Source: Amycolatopsis sacchari
GTDB lineage: Bacteria; Actinomycetota; Actinomycetes; Mycobacteriales; Pseudonocardiaceae
DNA: 64,000 bases
Assembly (NCBI RefSeq): GCF_900114035.1
Contig: NZ_FORP01000017.1
Coordinates: 83,168 to 147,167, forward strand
Direction: 5' to 3'
The notes under the pieces are model-generated. The model made no database searches, was not told where the DNA came from, and was given only the letters and a program-made list of their open reading frames with translations. Made by a program: the position numbers and the translations under genes. Every line of letters begins with the position of its first letter. Position 1 is the first letter of the stretch. Of this stretch, positions 16,491 through 25,169 are shown piece after piece.

Positions 16491-17261
16491 GTGACCGAAG
16501 TTGCCCACGAGCCGGTGTTCTTGGACGGCGATGTGGTCGAGTGCGAGCCCCTGTCCCACGGCGAGGTCGTCGCCCCGCACTGCCACGACTTCGGGCAGCT
16601 CCGGTACGCCGTTTCGGGAGCCCTGGTCACGACGACCGAGGTCGGCACGTGGGTGACGCCCGCGAACCGCATCACGTGGGTGCCGCCGTTCCACGTCCAC
16701 AGCAGCCGTGCGCATGGTGAGACCGACATCAGGCTGCTCCGGGTTCCGGCGGACCGGGCGGGGCAGCTCCCGGCGGAACCGTCGGTGTTCGTGGCGAGCG
16801 CGTTGCTGCGAGAGGCCTACCTGGCGCTGCTCGGGGATTCCGATCAGGGGCCGCGCGCCCGGCTGTTGCTCGACGTCGTGCTGATGGAACTCGCGCGTGC
16901 TCAGCGGGAACCACTGCGCCTCCCGGAGCCGGCGGACCCCCGCCTCAAGGCCGTGGCCGACCTGCTGCACGCGAACCCGGCCAGCCCGGCGACGCTCACG
17001 GAGCTGGGGCGGCGGACGGGGTCCAGCGAACGGACGTTGAGCCGGTTGTTCAGCGGGGAGCTGTCGATGAGCTTCCACCAGTGGCGCACGCTGCTGCGGG
17101 TGCAGCGGGCGGTGCTCGACCTCGCCGAAGGCGCGTCGGTCACGGACACGGCGATGCGCCTGGGGTGGGCGAACCCGAGCAGTTTCATCGAGGCCTTCAC
17201 GGCGCTCGTCGGCCAGACCCCGGGCCGGTACCGCGCCACGGCTCGCGCGGGCCGGGGGTAG
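16491..17261 (+). CDS. AraC family transcriptional regulator
   Basis: A 256-residue regulator with an N-terminal cupin-like sensor (HGEVVAPHCHDFGQLRYAVSG at about 25-45) and the two C-terminal AraC helix-turn-helices (LTELGRRTGSSERTLSRLF and SVTDTAMRLGWANPSSFIEAF, ending TPGRYRA). The GTG at 16491 fits the family start. It is divergent from the NADP oxidoreductase and probably controls it. Immediately after its stop the unusual repeat region begins, with no obvious terminator between. Confidence 0.88.
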   Translation: MTEVAHEPVFLDGDVVECEPLSHGEVVAPHCHDFGQLRYAVSGALVTTTEVGTWVTPANRITWVPPFHVHSSRAHGETDIRLLRVPADRAGQLPAEPSVFVASALLREAYLALLGDSDQGPRARLLLDVVLMELARAQREPLRLPEPADPRLKAVADLLHANPASPATLTELGRRTGSSERTLSRLFSGELSMSFHQWRTLLRVQRAVLDLAEGASVTDTAMRLGWANPSSFIEAFTALVGQTPGRYRATARAGRG

Positions 17262-17289
17262 TGGGGGGTTGGTTTCTGGGGGCGGTTGG

Positions 17290-18360
17290 CTTTTGTTGGG
17301 TGGTCCCGCGCCTGCCCACGCGCGCCCACTCGCTTCGGTTGGTGGGGCCCGCAGGGCTCCGCTCCGCTCCGCCCGCCGCCGCTCGGCGCCCGCGCCCGCC
17401 CGCCGCTCGGCGCCGCTCCTGCGCCCGCCGCCGCTCGGCGCCGCCTCGCCCGCGCTCACTCGCTCTGCTGGCCGAGCCCACGTGCGCGCCCGCCCGCCGT
17501 CGCTCCTGTGCCCGCGCCCGCCCGCCTCGGCGGAGCCCGCACGGCTCGGCGGGAGCCCGTGCGGCTCCGCTCCGCCCGCTCGGCCACCGGCGCGCGGTTC
17601 GCTCGGCGGGGCGCGCCCCCTCCGGTCCCACGGCTCGCCTCGGCTCGCCCCGCTCCCGCCCCCGCGCACTCGCTGGCGCCCCCGCTCGCTCCGCTGGCAC
17701 TGCCGCCTCCGCTCCGCCGCGTTCGCCCGCTTCGCTCGGACGTGCGCTCGCCTGGCTTCCGCCCGCACGCTCCGCCGCGCCCGCCCGCTCCCGCCTGCCT
17801 CCGCTCCGCCGCGCTCGCCCGCTTCGCTCGGCGGGGCGCGCCCCCTCCGCTCCCACGGCTCGCCTCTGCTCGCCCCGCTCCTGCCCGCCTCCGCTCCGCC
17901 GCGTTCGCCCGCTTCGCTCGGACGTGCGCTCGCCTGGCTTCCGCCCGCACGCTCCGCCGCGCTCGCCCGCTTCGCTCGGCGGGGCGCGCCCCCTCCGCCG
18001 CGCTCGCCCGCTTCGCTCGGCGGGGCGCGCGCCCTCCGCTCCCACGGCTCGCCTCTGCTCGCCCCGCTCCTGCCCGGCTTCCGCGCCGCTCGTTCCGCTG
18101 CCGCTTCCGCTCCGCCCGCTCGCCCGCTCCGCTCCGCCCACCCGCGCCCGCCTCCGCTCCGCCGCGCTCGTTCCCGCCCGCACACTCCGCCGCGCTCGCC
18201 CGCTCCGCCGCGCCCGCCCACCCGCGCCCACCTGCGCTCCGCCGCGCCCGCCCCCGCTTGCCCCGCTCCGCCGCGCTCGCCCGCTCCGCCGCGCCCGCCG
18301 CTCGCCCGCCCCGCGCCGCTCGCTCCGCTCCCGCCGCCTCCACCCCCACCTCCCGACATC
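17290..18360. repeat. degenerate tandem repeat, A-depleted and pyrimidine-biased, about 1.1 kb
   Basis: Nearly all of this spacer is built from C, T and G words such as GCTCCGCC, CGCTCGCCCG and TTCGCTCGG on the plus strand, with A almost absent (none at all in 18241-18300). Two 76-base stretches (17705-17780 and 17887-17962) are identical by eye and start 182 bases apart. A unit beginning TTCGCTCGGCGGGGCGCGC recurs at 17598, 17823, 17971 and 18012; the copies at 17823 and 18012 match for about 65 bases with one difference. So the region grew by duplications of roughly 185 bases. All three plus frames and two minus frames are open, but none has a ribosome site or natural composition. I see no gene here. 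Confidence 0.85.
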
Positions 18361-18430
18361 CCCACCCGTTCCCGGCACCTCCGGCATCCCGCCCCTCCCG
18401 GGCAAGTGGGACAAGTCACCCCTTAGATAG

Positions 18431-18458
18431 TTGCCACATACAACTACAGGGCTATAGT
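18431..18458 (+). promoter_or_regulatory. promoter of the MarR-MFS operon
   Basis: TTGCCA (18431-18436) and TATAGT (18453-18458) are 16 bases apart, a good vegetative promoter. It is unusually AT-rich for this genome and sits wholly inside the palindromic operator, so a bound repressor would block polymerase. Confidence 0.75.
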
Positions 18459-18466
18459 TGTATGTG
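18435..18466. promoter_or_regulatory. MarR operator, perfect 12-base inverted repeat
   Basis: CACATACAACTA (18435-18446) is exactly mirrored by TAGTTGTATGTG (18455-18466) around 8 bases. With one mismatch the symmetry extends to 18430-18471. It overlaps the promoter and lies 24 bases before the MarR start, the classic layout for autorepression. Confidence 0.85.
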
Positions 18467-18490
18467 ACAACCAACTGGGAGGTGGGTGCG

Positions 18491-18979
18491 ATGGGGGCCG
18501 GCGGCGACAAGGCGGTCGCGCTGATGCGGGAGCTGCGCCTGTCCGCGCAACTGCAGCACGCCTGGGTCCACCAGGCCTGGCAGCGCGAGGACACGTCCCT
18601 GCACCCGGCGGCGCTCATGCTGCTCTCGGAACTCGACCGGCACGGCGAGTGCCGCCCGTCCGACCTGGCCAAGCGCAAGATGGTCGACGTCTCGGTGGTC
18701 AGCAGGCAGATCGCGCAGCTGGCCGGCGCCGGCCTGATCGAGCGCAGACCCGCACCCGAGGACGGCCGCGCCAGCCTCGTGCGCATCTCCGCCGAGGGCG
18801 TGCGGCGGCTCGCGCGCTGGCGGACGCAGTACCTGGAGTACGTGGACCGCGCGCTCGGCGAGTGGACCGACGCCGAGCTCGACACCCTGACCACCCGGCT
18901 GGCCCTGATGAACCAGGGACTGCGCGACGCGCTCGCGCCGGTCGCCTGCCCGCCCCAGGCGGGGGAGAAGAGGAAGTGA
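18491..18979 (+). CDS. MarR family transcriptional regulator
   Basis: A 162-residue MarR-type regulator with the winged helix at about 40-100: HPAALMLLSELDRHGECRPSDLAKRKMVDVSVVSRQIAQLAGAGLIERRPAPEDGRASLVRISAEG. The wing motif DGRASLVRIS is clear. GGGAGG lies 8 bases before the ATG at 18491; earlier in-frame GTG and TTG codons fall inside the operator. Its stop overlaps the GTG of the MFS gene (GTGA), so the two are coupled. It should repress its own operon and release it on binding an amphipathic ligand, probably the compound the exporter removes. Confidence 0.93.
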   Translation: MGAGGDKAVALMRELRLSAQLQHAWVHQAWQREDTSLHPAALMLLSELDRHGECRPSDLAKRKMVDVSVVSRQIAQLAGAGLIERRPAPEDGRASLVRISAEGVRRLARWRTQYLEYVDRALGEWTDAELDTLTTRLALMNQGLRDALAPVACPPQAGEKRK

Positions 18980-21300
18980 GCCCGAAGGTGAGTGCCTCCG
19001 CACAGGCAGCACAAGCCCCGATGACCCCGCGCCAGGTGGCGCGCGCGTTCTCGGGGCTGCTACTGGCGCTGCTGGTCGCCGTGCTGTCGTCCACGATCGT
19101 TTCGAACGCCCTGCCGACCATCCTGGCCGACCTCGACGGTTCGCAGAGCCAGTACACCTGGGTGGTCACCGCCACCCTGCTGGCCTCGACGGCGAGCACC
19201 CCGATCTGGGGCAAGCTGTCGGACCTGTTCAGCAAGAAACTGCTGTACCAGCTGTCCATCGTGATCTTCACGGCGGGCTCGGTGCTCGGCGGCATCTCGC
19301 AGTCCATGCCCGAGCTGATCGCGTTCCGCGCGGTGCAGGGCCTGGGCATGGGCGGGCTGCAGGCGCTGATCCAGGTCGTGATCGCGGCGATGATCTCGCC
19401 CCGCGACCGCGGCCGCTACAGCGGCTACATCGGCGCGGTGTTCGCGCTCGCCACGGTCTCCGGGCCGCTGCTGGGCGGCCTGATCGTGGACTCGCCGCTG
19501 GGCTGGCGCTGGTGCTTCTGGATCACGGTGCCCGTCGCCGTGCTCGCGTTCATCGTGCTCGGCAGGACGCTGCACCTGCCGGTGCTCAAGCAGCAGGTGA
19601 AGATCGACTGGCTCGGTGCGACCCTGCTCGTCGGCGGTGTCTCGCTGCTGCTGATCTGGATCTCGCTGGCGGGCGGCAGCTTCGGCTGGTGGTCGTGGTC
19701 GACGCTGCTGTACGTGCTGGGCGGCGTGGCGACGCTGGCGCTCGCGGTGTTCGTCGAGTCCCGCGTGAGCGACCCGGTCGTGCCGCTGCGGCTGTTCCGC
19801 GGCCGGACCTTCACGCTCGCGGTGATCGGCAGCCTGTCGGTCGGCACGGCGATGTTCGGCGGCGCGGTGTTCCTCGGCCAGTACTACCAGCTGGCCCGCG
19901 GCTACTCGCCCACGCACGCCGGTCTCATGACGATCCCGCTGATGCTCGGGCTGTTCCTGTCCTCGACGGTCGCCGGGCAGGTCATCTCCCGCACCGGCAG
20001 GACCAAGCCGTGGATGATCGGCGGCGCGGTGCTGCTGGTCGCGAGCCTGTTCCTGCTGTCCACCATCGACCACGGCACGAACCTCGTGCTGATGGGCGGC
20101 TACCTGGCGCTGCTGGGGCTGGGCGTCGGCGCGCTGATGCAGAACCTGGTGCTGGTCGTGCAGAACACCGTGGCGATGAAGGACATGGGCTCCTCGTCGT
20201 CGGTGGTGACGTTCTTCCGCACGCTCGGCGGTTCCGCCGGGGTCTCGGCGCTGGGCGCCCTGCTCGCGGCGAAGGTCAGCGACCACGTCGCCAGCGCGCT
20301 GGCCGCACTCGGCATCCACGGCGGCACCGGCGGTTCGGGCGGCAGCCTGAACCTCGGCGCGCTGCCCGAGCCGATCCAGAGCATCGTGCGCGCGGCCTAC
20401 GGCGACAGCATCGGCTCGGTGTTCTTCGCGGGCGGCATCATCGCGGTGGCCACGCTCGTCGCGGTGCTGTTCATCAAGGAGGTCCCGCTGCGCCGCAGCA
20501 TCGACCTGACCACCGAGGAGCCCGCCGCCACGCCGGTGCCGGGCGCGAACGTCTCGGGTGTGGTGAGCACGCCGTCGGGTCGGCCGATCGCCGGTGCGGC
20601 GCTGACGCTGACCGATCCGGCCGGGCACCAGGTCGCCCGTGCCGTGACCGGCGAGGACGGCCACTACGAACTGGCCGCGCCCCCGAACAGCGGCTACGTG
20701 CTGATCGCCTCGGCGGGCCGGTTCCAGCCCAGTGCCACCGCGCTCGCGGTGAACGGGCAGACGGTGCGGCGTGACGTGACGATGACGGGGGCCGGCGGGC
20801 TCAGCGGCGTGGTGCGGTCCCGTGCCGGGCACCCGGTCGGCGGCGCGACGCTGGTGCTCACGGATTACCGCGGCGAGGTGGTCGCCTCCGTCGTCACCGG
20901 CGGAGACGGCTGGTACCACGTGGACGACCTGCCCGGCGGCACGTACACGGTGACGGTCGCGGCCGCGGGACACCGGCCGTCCGCCACACAGCTGTCCACT
21001 GTGGACGGCGAGGAGTCGGCGCACGACGTCGAGCTGGACTCGGCGGCGGAGCTGACCGGCGTCGTCCGGTCCGGCAGGCTCGGCGTCCCGGTGCCGGAGG
21101 CGCGGGTGAGCCTCGTCGACCCGGCCGGTGAGGTCGTGGCCGTCACGACCACAGACGCCGAGGGCCGCTACCGGTTCACCGACGTCCCCGAGGGCGACTA
21201 CACGCTCGTCACCAGCGGTTTCGCCCCGGTGAGCGCGCCGCTCGCGGTCAGCGCGGGCCACGCCGTCTCGCGGGACGTGGAACTGGGCGCCACCGCCTGA
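18976..21300 (+). CDS. MFS (DHA2/EmrB-type) exporter fused to three Ig-like regulatory repeats
   Basis: A 774-residue protein. Residues about 20-515 are a drug:H+ antiporter of the 14-helix type; the N-terminal VLSSTIVSNALPTI and GKLSDLFSKKLLYQ motifs are clear. Residues about 530-774 are three similar units of roughly 80 residues, each like a carboxypeptidase-regulatory/CNA-B domain: SGVVSTPSGRPIAGAALTL, SGVVRSRAGHPVGGATLVL and TGVVRSGRLGVPVPEARVS at their starts, with G.Y.L/F..VP.G.Y..V endings. The GTG start overlaps the MarR stop. With 14 helices the C-terminus is expected in the cytoplasm, yet such domains are usually outside (see findings). Export of a MarR-sensed drug is the likely role. 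Confidence 0.9.
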   Translation: MSPKVSASAQAAQAPMTPRQVARAFSGLLLALLVAVLSSTIVSNALPTILADLDGSQSQYTWVVTATLLASTASTPIWGKLSDLFSKKLLYQLSIVIFTAGSVLGGISQSMPELIAFRAVQGLGMGGLQALIQVVIAAMISPRDRGRYSGYIGAVFALATVSGPLLGGLIVDSPLGWRWCFWITVPVAVLAFIVLGRTLHLPVLKQQVKIDWLGATLLVGGVSLLLIWISLAGGSFGWWSWSTLLYVLGGVATLALAVFVESRVSDPVVPLRLFRGRTFTLAVIGSLSVGTAMFGGAVFLGQYYQLARGYSPTHAGLMTIPLMLGLFLSSTVAGQVISRTGRTKPWMIGGAVLLVASLFLLSTIDHGTNLVLMGGYLALLGLGVGALMQNLVLVVQNTVAMKDMGSSSSVVTFFRTLGGSAGVSALGALLAAKVSDHVASALAALGIHGGTGGSGGSLNLGALPEPIQSIVRAAYGDSIGSVFFAGGIIAVATLVAVLFIKEVPLRRSIDLTTEEPAATPVPGANVSGVVSTPSGRPIAGAALTLTDPAGHQVARAVTGEDGHYELAAPPNSGYVLIASAGRFQPSATALAVNGQTVRRDVTMTGAGGLSGVVRSRAGHPVGGATLVLTDYRGEVVASVVTGGDGWYHVDDLPGGTYTVTVAAAGHRPSATQLSTVDGEESAHDVELDSAAELTGVVRSGRLGVPVPEARVSLVDPAGEVVAVTTTDAEGRYRFTDVPEGDYTLVTSGFAPVSAPLAVSAGHAVSRDVELGATA

Positions 21301-21308
21301 CCCTGGTG

Positions 21309-21353
21309 CGGAGTCGACCGCGTTCCGGCAGGACAGGAACGCGGTCAACTCCG
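21309..21353 (+). terminator. terminator of the MarR-MFS operon
   Basis: A stem of GAGTCGACCGCGTTCC (21311-21326) with GGAACGCGGTCAACTC (21336-21351), one mismatch and a 9-base loop. The pairing extends two more bases on each side. It starts 8 bases after the exporter stop. Confidence 0.85.
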
Positions 21354-21410
21354 GCCCGAACCCTTGACGCCACCGGCGCCGCCGACGAAAACTCCAGGTG
21401 CGGTTTCTGT

Positions 21411-21424
21411 TGACAACGTTGTCA
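21411..21424. promoter_or_regulatory. LacI-type operator, perfect 14-base palindrome
   Basis: TGACAACGTTGTCA is a perfect palindrome with the central CG step typical of LacI-family sites. It lies 15 bases before the ATG of the discoidin-domain protein. No LacI gene is adjacent, and the sequence differs from the operators at the two sugar loci in this window, so a regulator elsewhere is likely. Confidence 0.8.
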
Positions 21425-21439
21425 GGAAGGCAGGGGTGC

Positions 21440-24400
21440 ATGAGCGGGCAGTCGTTCCACGTCCGGCGGCGGGCGGTGCTGCAGGCGGCGGGTGTCCTGG
21501 CGGTGGCGGCCGGGCTGCCACGGGCGGCGGCCGCGGCGGAGAGCACGAGCGCGGCGCCCGACCCGGTCGCGGAGACCTACCACCGGGTGCTGCTGCGGCA
21601 CACCCGCTGGGCGGAGCAGCAGTTCGACTCGGCGCTCGGCTACTACCGCCGCACCGACTTCTCCTTCGCCGTGGTGCTCGGCAACGCCCTCCTGCTGACC
21701 CGGGGCCGGTACGACGCGTCGCTCGCGGGGGTGGACCGCGAGACGCTGCGGGCCCACACCCTGGCCACCATCCGGCACTTCGCGGCGAGCAACGTCGTGG
21801 CCGGAGGCAGCGAGTGGGGCCAGACCTTGTTCTTCGACACCACGTTCCAGTCCTACTTCGTGCTGGCCGCGCGTCTACTGTGGACTGAACTCGACGACGC
21901 GACCCGGGCCGACGTGGACCGGATCGTGCGGGGCCAGGCTGCCTACACCGCGTCGCTCGGCACCGGCAACGACCCGCGTTCGGGCAGCTGGACGCCGAAC
22001 GGGCTGACCGGCGGCTACCAGGGCGACACCAAACTGGAGGAGATGGGCGTCTACGCGCAGTCGCTCGCCCCGGCGCTGGCGTGGGCAGCGGACGACCCGG
22101 ACGCCCCGCGGTGGCGCGAGCTGTTCGGCCGCTGGAGCCGCAACGAGACCGGGCTGCCCGCGTCCGACCTGGCGACGCCCACGCTGGTCGACGGCGTGCC
22201 GGTGTCGGACAACACCGCGACGAACCTCTACGACACGTTCATCGTCGAGAACCACGGCTCGTTCGGCCCGCACTACCAGGAAGAGCTGTGGCGGACCTCG
22301 GGCCGCAACGCGATCCACTTCCTGCTCGCCGGCCGGCCGCTGCCGGAGGTCCTGACGCGGCAGCCGAACGGGGAAGCGTTGTGGCGCACCATCCTGCTGA
22401 CGATGAGCGACGCCGGTGAACCCCTGATGCCGATGGTCGACGACCGCGAGCACCTGTACGGGCGTGACGTGCTGCCTTTGGCGTTCCGGTCCCAGGTGCT
22501 CGGCGACGCCCTCGCCGCCCGTGCGGAGGCGGAGCTGGCGGCCCGGCTGGAGCCGTACCAGGACTACGCACCCGCCACGCGCATCACGAAGTTCTCGGGG
22601 GAGCCGAAGTACGAGCCGGAGGCCCGCGCGGAACTCGCCATCAGCTACCTGCTGCACGAGTGGCGGGCGACGCAGCGCGGCGCCGTGACCGCCGTGTCGC
22701 GCGAGCGGCTGTTCGCCGACTCGGCCGGGGTGCGGGATTTCGGGGCGGGGCCAGGACTTGTCGCGCAGCAGAGCGCCGCCGCGTGGGCGGGTGCGGTGAG
22801 TAAGCCCGGGTTCACGAAGTTCGCGTGGCAGCCGGGGCACGACGACTGGCTGTTCGCGCTCGGCGGGGGCACGCCGATGTTCCTGCCCTCGACCGGCCTG
22901 GCGGTGACACGCCGCACGACGCAGGTCTACCGCGGTGTGCGTGACGGGTTCGACGGCTCGGTCACGGTGCTGTCGTTCGCCACCGGGCGCGCGGGTTTCG
23001 CGACCCTGCCGACCGGCTCGGTCGTCTACGCCAGCACGGGCCTCGGCGACGGCGAGGGGTGCGTTTCGGTGCACAACCTGACCATGCCGGGTGTGCCGGG
23101 GCTCGACGGTGACCGGACGTACACCTTCGCCGAGGGCACGGTGTCCATCCCGGCCGCGGATGCCCGGTCTCTGCCGCCGGGAGTGTCTCGTGTGGACGAT
23201 CTGACGTTCCCGGTTACCGCCGTGCGGTACGTGCGGATGCTCGGCGTGACTCCGCATCCCGTCTACGGTTACTCGTTGTTCGAGGTCGAAGTCCGCAACG
23301 GCGCGGACGGTCCGGACCTCGCACTGGGCGGCACGGCCACCGCGTCCTCGGCCGACACCGGCCGCGCTGCGTCGTACACAGTGGACGGTTCGTACAGCAC
23401 GCGCTGGGCCGTGTCCCGTGCCGACCGCAGTCGGGCGGACAGCTGGCTGTCGGTCGACCTCGGGTCGGTGAAGGGCGTCGACCGGGTGCGGTTGTTCTGG
23501 GAGACGGCGGCGGGCAGCCGGTACGTGGTGCAGGGGTCCGTCGATGGCAGCTCTTGGCGGGACCTGGCGTCGTACCCGGATCCGGACGTGCGCAGCATCG
23601 GTGGCTGGCTGGCGGTCGACGACCGGGCGAGTTTCGTCGTGCGCGGCCCGAATCCGCTGACCGTGCAGGGGGACCGGATCGTGCTGTCCGACGGACCTGC
23701 CGCGCCCGTGCTGGTGGAAGGACATGTGGGCCGGGTTCGGCCCGGGCCGGCGCCGGTGGCATCGGGCGGATTGCGGGCGAGCCTGGTCGACGGCTACCTC
23801 GTGGTGTTCAACCTCGGCGACACGACGACGACTGCGACGGTCACGGTGCCGCTGAGCGGCGAGATCCCGCTGTACGAGGGCACTCAGCGGATCGGGTCGG
23901 ACGGCAGCGTGCTGACGGTCACGCTCGAGGCGGGCACCGGTCGTGTCTTCGCGCCGAGGTTCCATCTGGACGGACGAGTTTCGTCGGCAACCGTCTACAA
24001 CGGACAGTCGGTGGAGCTGTCCGGACCGCGGTCGTTGGTGCAGCTGACCGCCGGGACAGGGCGCGCCCGACCGGTGGCGGTGAGCCCGCGGGGAACGTCA
24101 GTGGTCTTCCCGGAAGTGCCCGCCTACCCACTCGATGACCTGGCCCTCGGCTGCGACACCTTCCCCGCACCGCCGGTACTGCCACCGGGCATGACCGACC
24201 CGGCGGCCGCGGTGGACGGCGACGCGCGGACGTCGTGGACACCGGGGCCGGGCGGGCGGATGGTGGTCGACCTCGGGAGGTCCCGCCCGCTCCGGGAGGT
24301 GGTGCTGACCTGGGCGGGCGGCAGGCTGCCCGCCGTCGCGCTCGCCGTGAGCGACGACGGCCGGACCTACACGCCCGTTCCCGTGCCAGGCCGCACCACC

Positions 24401-24505
24401 CGCCGTACGGTGGTCGCCGTGCGGGCCACGGGGCGTTACCTCGCGGTGTCCACTCCAGACTGGCGGCACGGCGACGCGCCGTTGACGTCGGTTTCGGTGC
24501 GTTAG
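21440..24505 (+). CDS. large secreted protein with discoidin (F5/8C, CBM32-like) domains, putative carbohydrate-active enzyme
   Basis: A 1021-residue exported protein. It begins with a Tat signal (HVRRRAVLQAAG at about 7-18, cut near AAAAES). The first 430 residues or so are rich in Trp, Tyr and paired helices and contain FFDTTFQSYFVLAARLLW and NHGSFGPHYQEELW; they resemble an alpha/alpha-barrel carbohydrate enzyme, but I cannot assign a family. Beta-rich parts follow, then discoidin-like carbohydrate-binding segments at about 590-740 (LALGGTATASSADTGRAASY, DSWLSVDLGS) and at the C-terminus (AVDGDARTSWTPGPGGRMVVDLG). The LacI-type operator just upstream says it is sugar-controlled. It overlaps the convergent PPOX gene by 4 bases. 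Probably acts on a polysaccharide outside the cell. Confidence 0.8.
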   Translation: MSGQSFHVRRRAVLQAAGVLAVAAGLPRAAAAAESTSAAPDPVAETYHRVLLRHTRWAEQQFDSALGYYRRTDFSFAVVLGNALLLTRGRYDASLAGVDRETLRAHTLATIRHFAASNVVAGGSEWGQTLFFDTTFQSYFVLAARLLWTELDDATRADVDRIVRGQAAYTASLGTGNDPRSGSWTPNGLTGGYQGDTKLEEMGVYAQSLAPALAWAADDPDAPRWRELFGRWSRNETGLPASDLATPTLVDGVPVSDNTATNLYDTFIVENHGSFGPHYQEELWRTSGRNAIHFLLAGRPLPEVLTRQPNGEALWRTILLTMSDAGEPLMPMVDDREHLYGRDVLPLAFRSQVLGDALAARAEAELAARLEPYQDYAPATRITKFSGEPKYEPEARAELAISYLLHEWRATQRGAVTAVSRERLFADSAGVRDFGAGPGLVAQQSAAAWAGAVSKPGFTKFAWQPGHDDWLFALGGGTPMFLPSTGLAVTRRTTQVYRGVRDGFDGSVTVLSFATGRAGFATLPTGSVVYASTGLGDGEGCVSVHNLTMPGVPGLDGDRTYTFAEGTVSIPAADARSLPPGVSRVDDLTFPVTAVRYVRMLGVTPHPVYGYSLFEVEVRNGADGPDLALGGTATASSADTGRAASYTVDGSYSTRWAVSRADRSRADSWLSVDLGSVKGVDRVRLFWETAAGSRYVVQGSVDGSSWRDLASYPDPDVRSIGGWLAVDDRASFVVRGPNPLTVQGDRIVLSDGPAAPVLVEGHVGRVRPGPAPVASGGLRASLVDGYLVVFNLGDTTTTATVTVPLSGEIPLYEGTQRIGSDGSVLTVTLEAGTGRVFAPRFHLDGRVSSATVYNGQSVELSGPRSLVQLTAGTGRARPVAVSPRGTSVVFPEVPAYPLDDLALGCDTFPAPPVLPPGMTDPAAAVDGDARTSWTPGPGGRMVVDLGRSRPLREVVLTWAGGRLPAVALAVSDDGRTYTPVPVPGRTTRRTVVAVRATGRYLAVSTPDWRHGDAPLTSVSVR

Positions 24506-25158
24506 AACAACTCCGTGCGGTAGGAGTGTTCCAGCATCGCGCTCAGCTGGGTCACGTGCTCGCCGAGGCTGTCCGCCATCTTGGCGGCGTTCTCGGCGAG
24601 CATGAGCGCCGACACGTCGCCGCCGAGCGTCACCGCGTCCGCGAGGCCCCGCTCGTCGCCCTCCCAGAGCTTCGCCCTGATCACCGCCTTGCCGCACTGC
24701 GAGAACACCTCCCGCACCCGCACGACGGTCGCCAGCACCGCGGGTTTCCCGTCCGCGCTGAGCATTTCCAGCAGTTCCGGGTCGTCGCTGATGAACGCGT
24801 CCCCGTTGACGCGCACGCATTCGCGCAGCCCGGGCACGAAGAACACCAGCCCGACGTTCGGGTTGCGCGTGATGTTCTCGAAGGAGTCCGCGAGCTTGTT
24901 CCCCGGCCGGTCGGGGATCGCGATCGTCCACGGGTCCAGCACGCGCACCGAACCGGGCGGGTCGCCCTTCGGGCTCGTGTCGACCTGGCCCTCGTCGTCG
25001 GCGGTGGACACGCAGAAGAACGTGCTGTGCGCGATGAACCGCGCGGCGAACTCGCCCACGCACGGTTCCTTCTTCTCCGCGATGAACGGCATCGGGTGGC
25101 CGATGATCTCGCGCACCCGCGCGATGTCGATCGCCCGGTAGTTGTCGGCCGCGATCAT
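24502..25158 (-). CDS. PPOX-type FMN flavoprotein (MSMEG_1061-like)
   Basis: A 218-residue split-barrel flavoprotein of the pyridoxamine 5'-phosphate oxidase fold. The core reads FFCVSTADDEGQVDTSPKGDPPGSVRVLDPWTIAIPDRPGNKLADSFENI and RVNGDAFISDD, as in the actinobacterial group whose mycobacterial member is MSMEG_1061. Members bind FMN (or F420 or haem) and act as small reductases. AGGAGG lies 6 bases before the ATG. It is the last gene of a run with the siderophore-interacting protein and the ferredoxin-type reductase, starting 11 bases after the latter, so it may accept electrons from it. Confidence 0.85.
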   Translation of the reverse strand: MIAADNYRAIDIARVREIIGHPMPFIAEKKEPCVGEFAARFIAHSTFFCVSTADDEGQVDTSPKGDPPGSVRVLDPWTIAIPDRPGNKLADSFENITRNPNVGLVFFVPGLRECVRVNGDAFISDDPELLEMLSADGKPAVLATVVRVREVFSQCGKAVIRAKLWEGDERGLADAVTLGGDVSALMLAENAAKMADSLGEHVTQLSAMLEHSYRTELF

Positions 25159-25169
25159 GGTCTTCCTCC

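Noticed and set aside
13248..18419. A 1723-codon minus-strand open frame
   Set aside because: It is antisense to the phospholipase and AraC genes and then runs through the A-depleted repeat. Composition is Arg/Gly/Ala-rich without any domain, as expected for a high-GC shadow frame.
17197..19014. Long frames on both strands through the 17.3-18.4 kb repeat
   Set aside because: Stop codons are rare because A is nearly absent, so all three plus frames and two minus frames stay open. No ribosome sites and no natural amino acid usage, so no gene is called.
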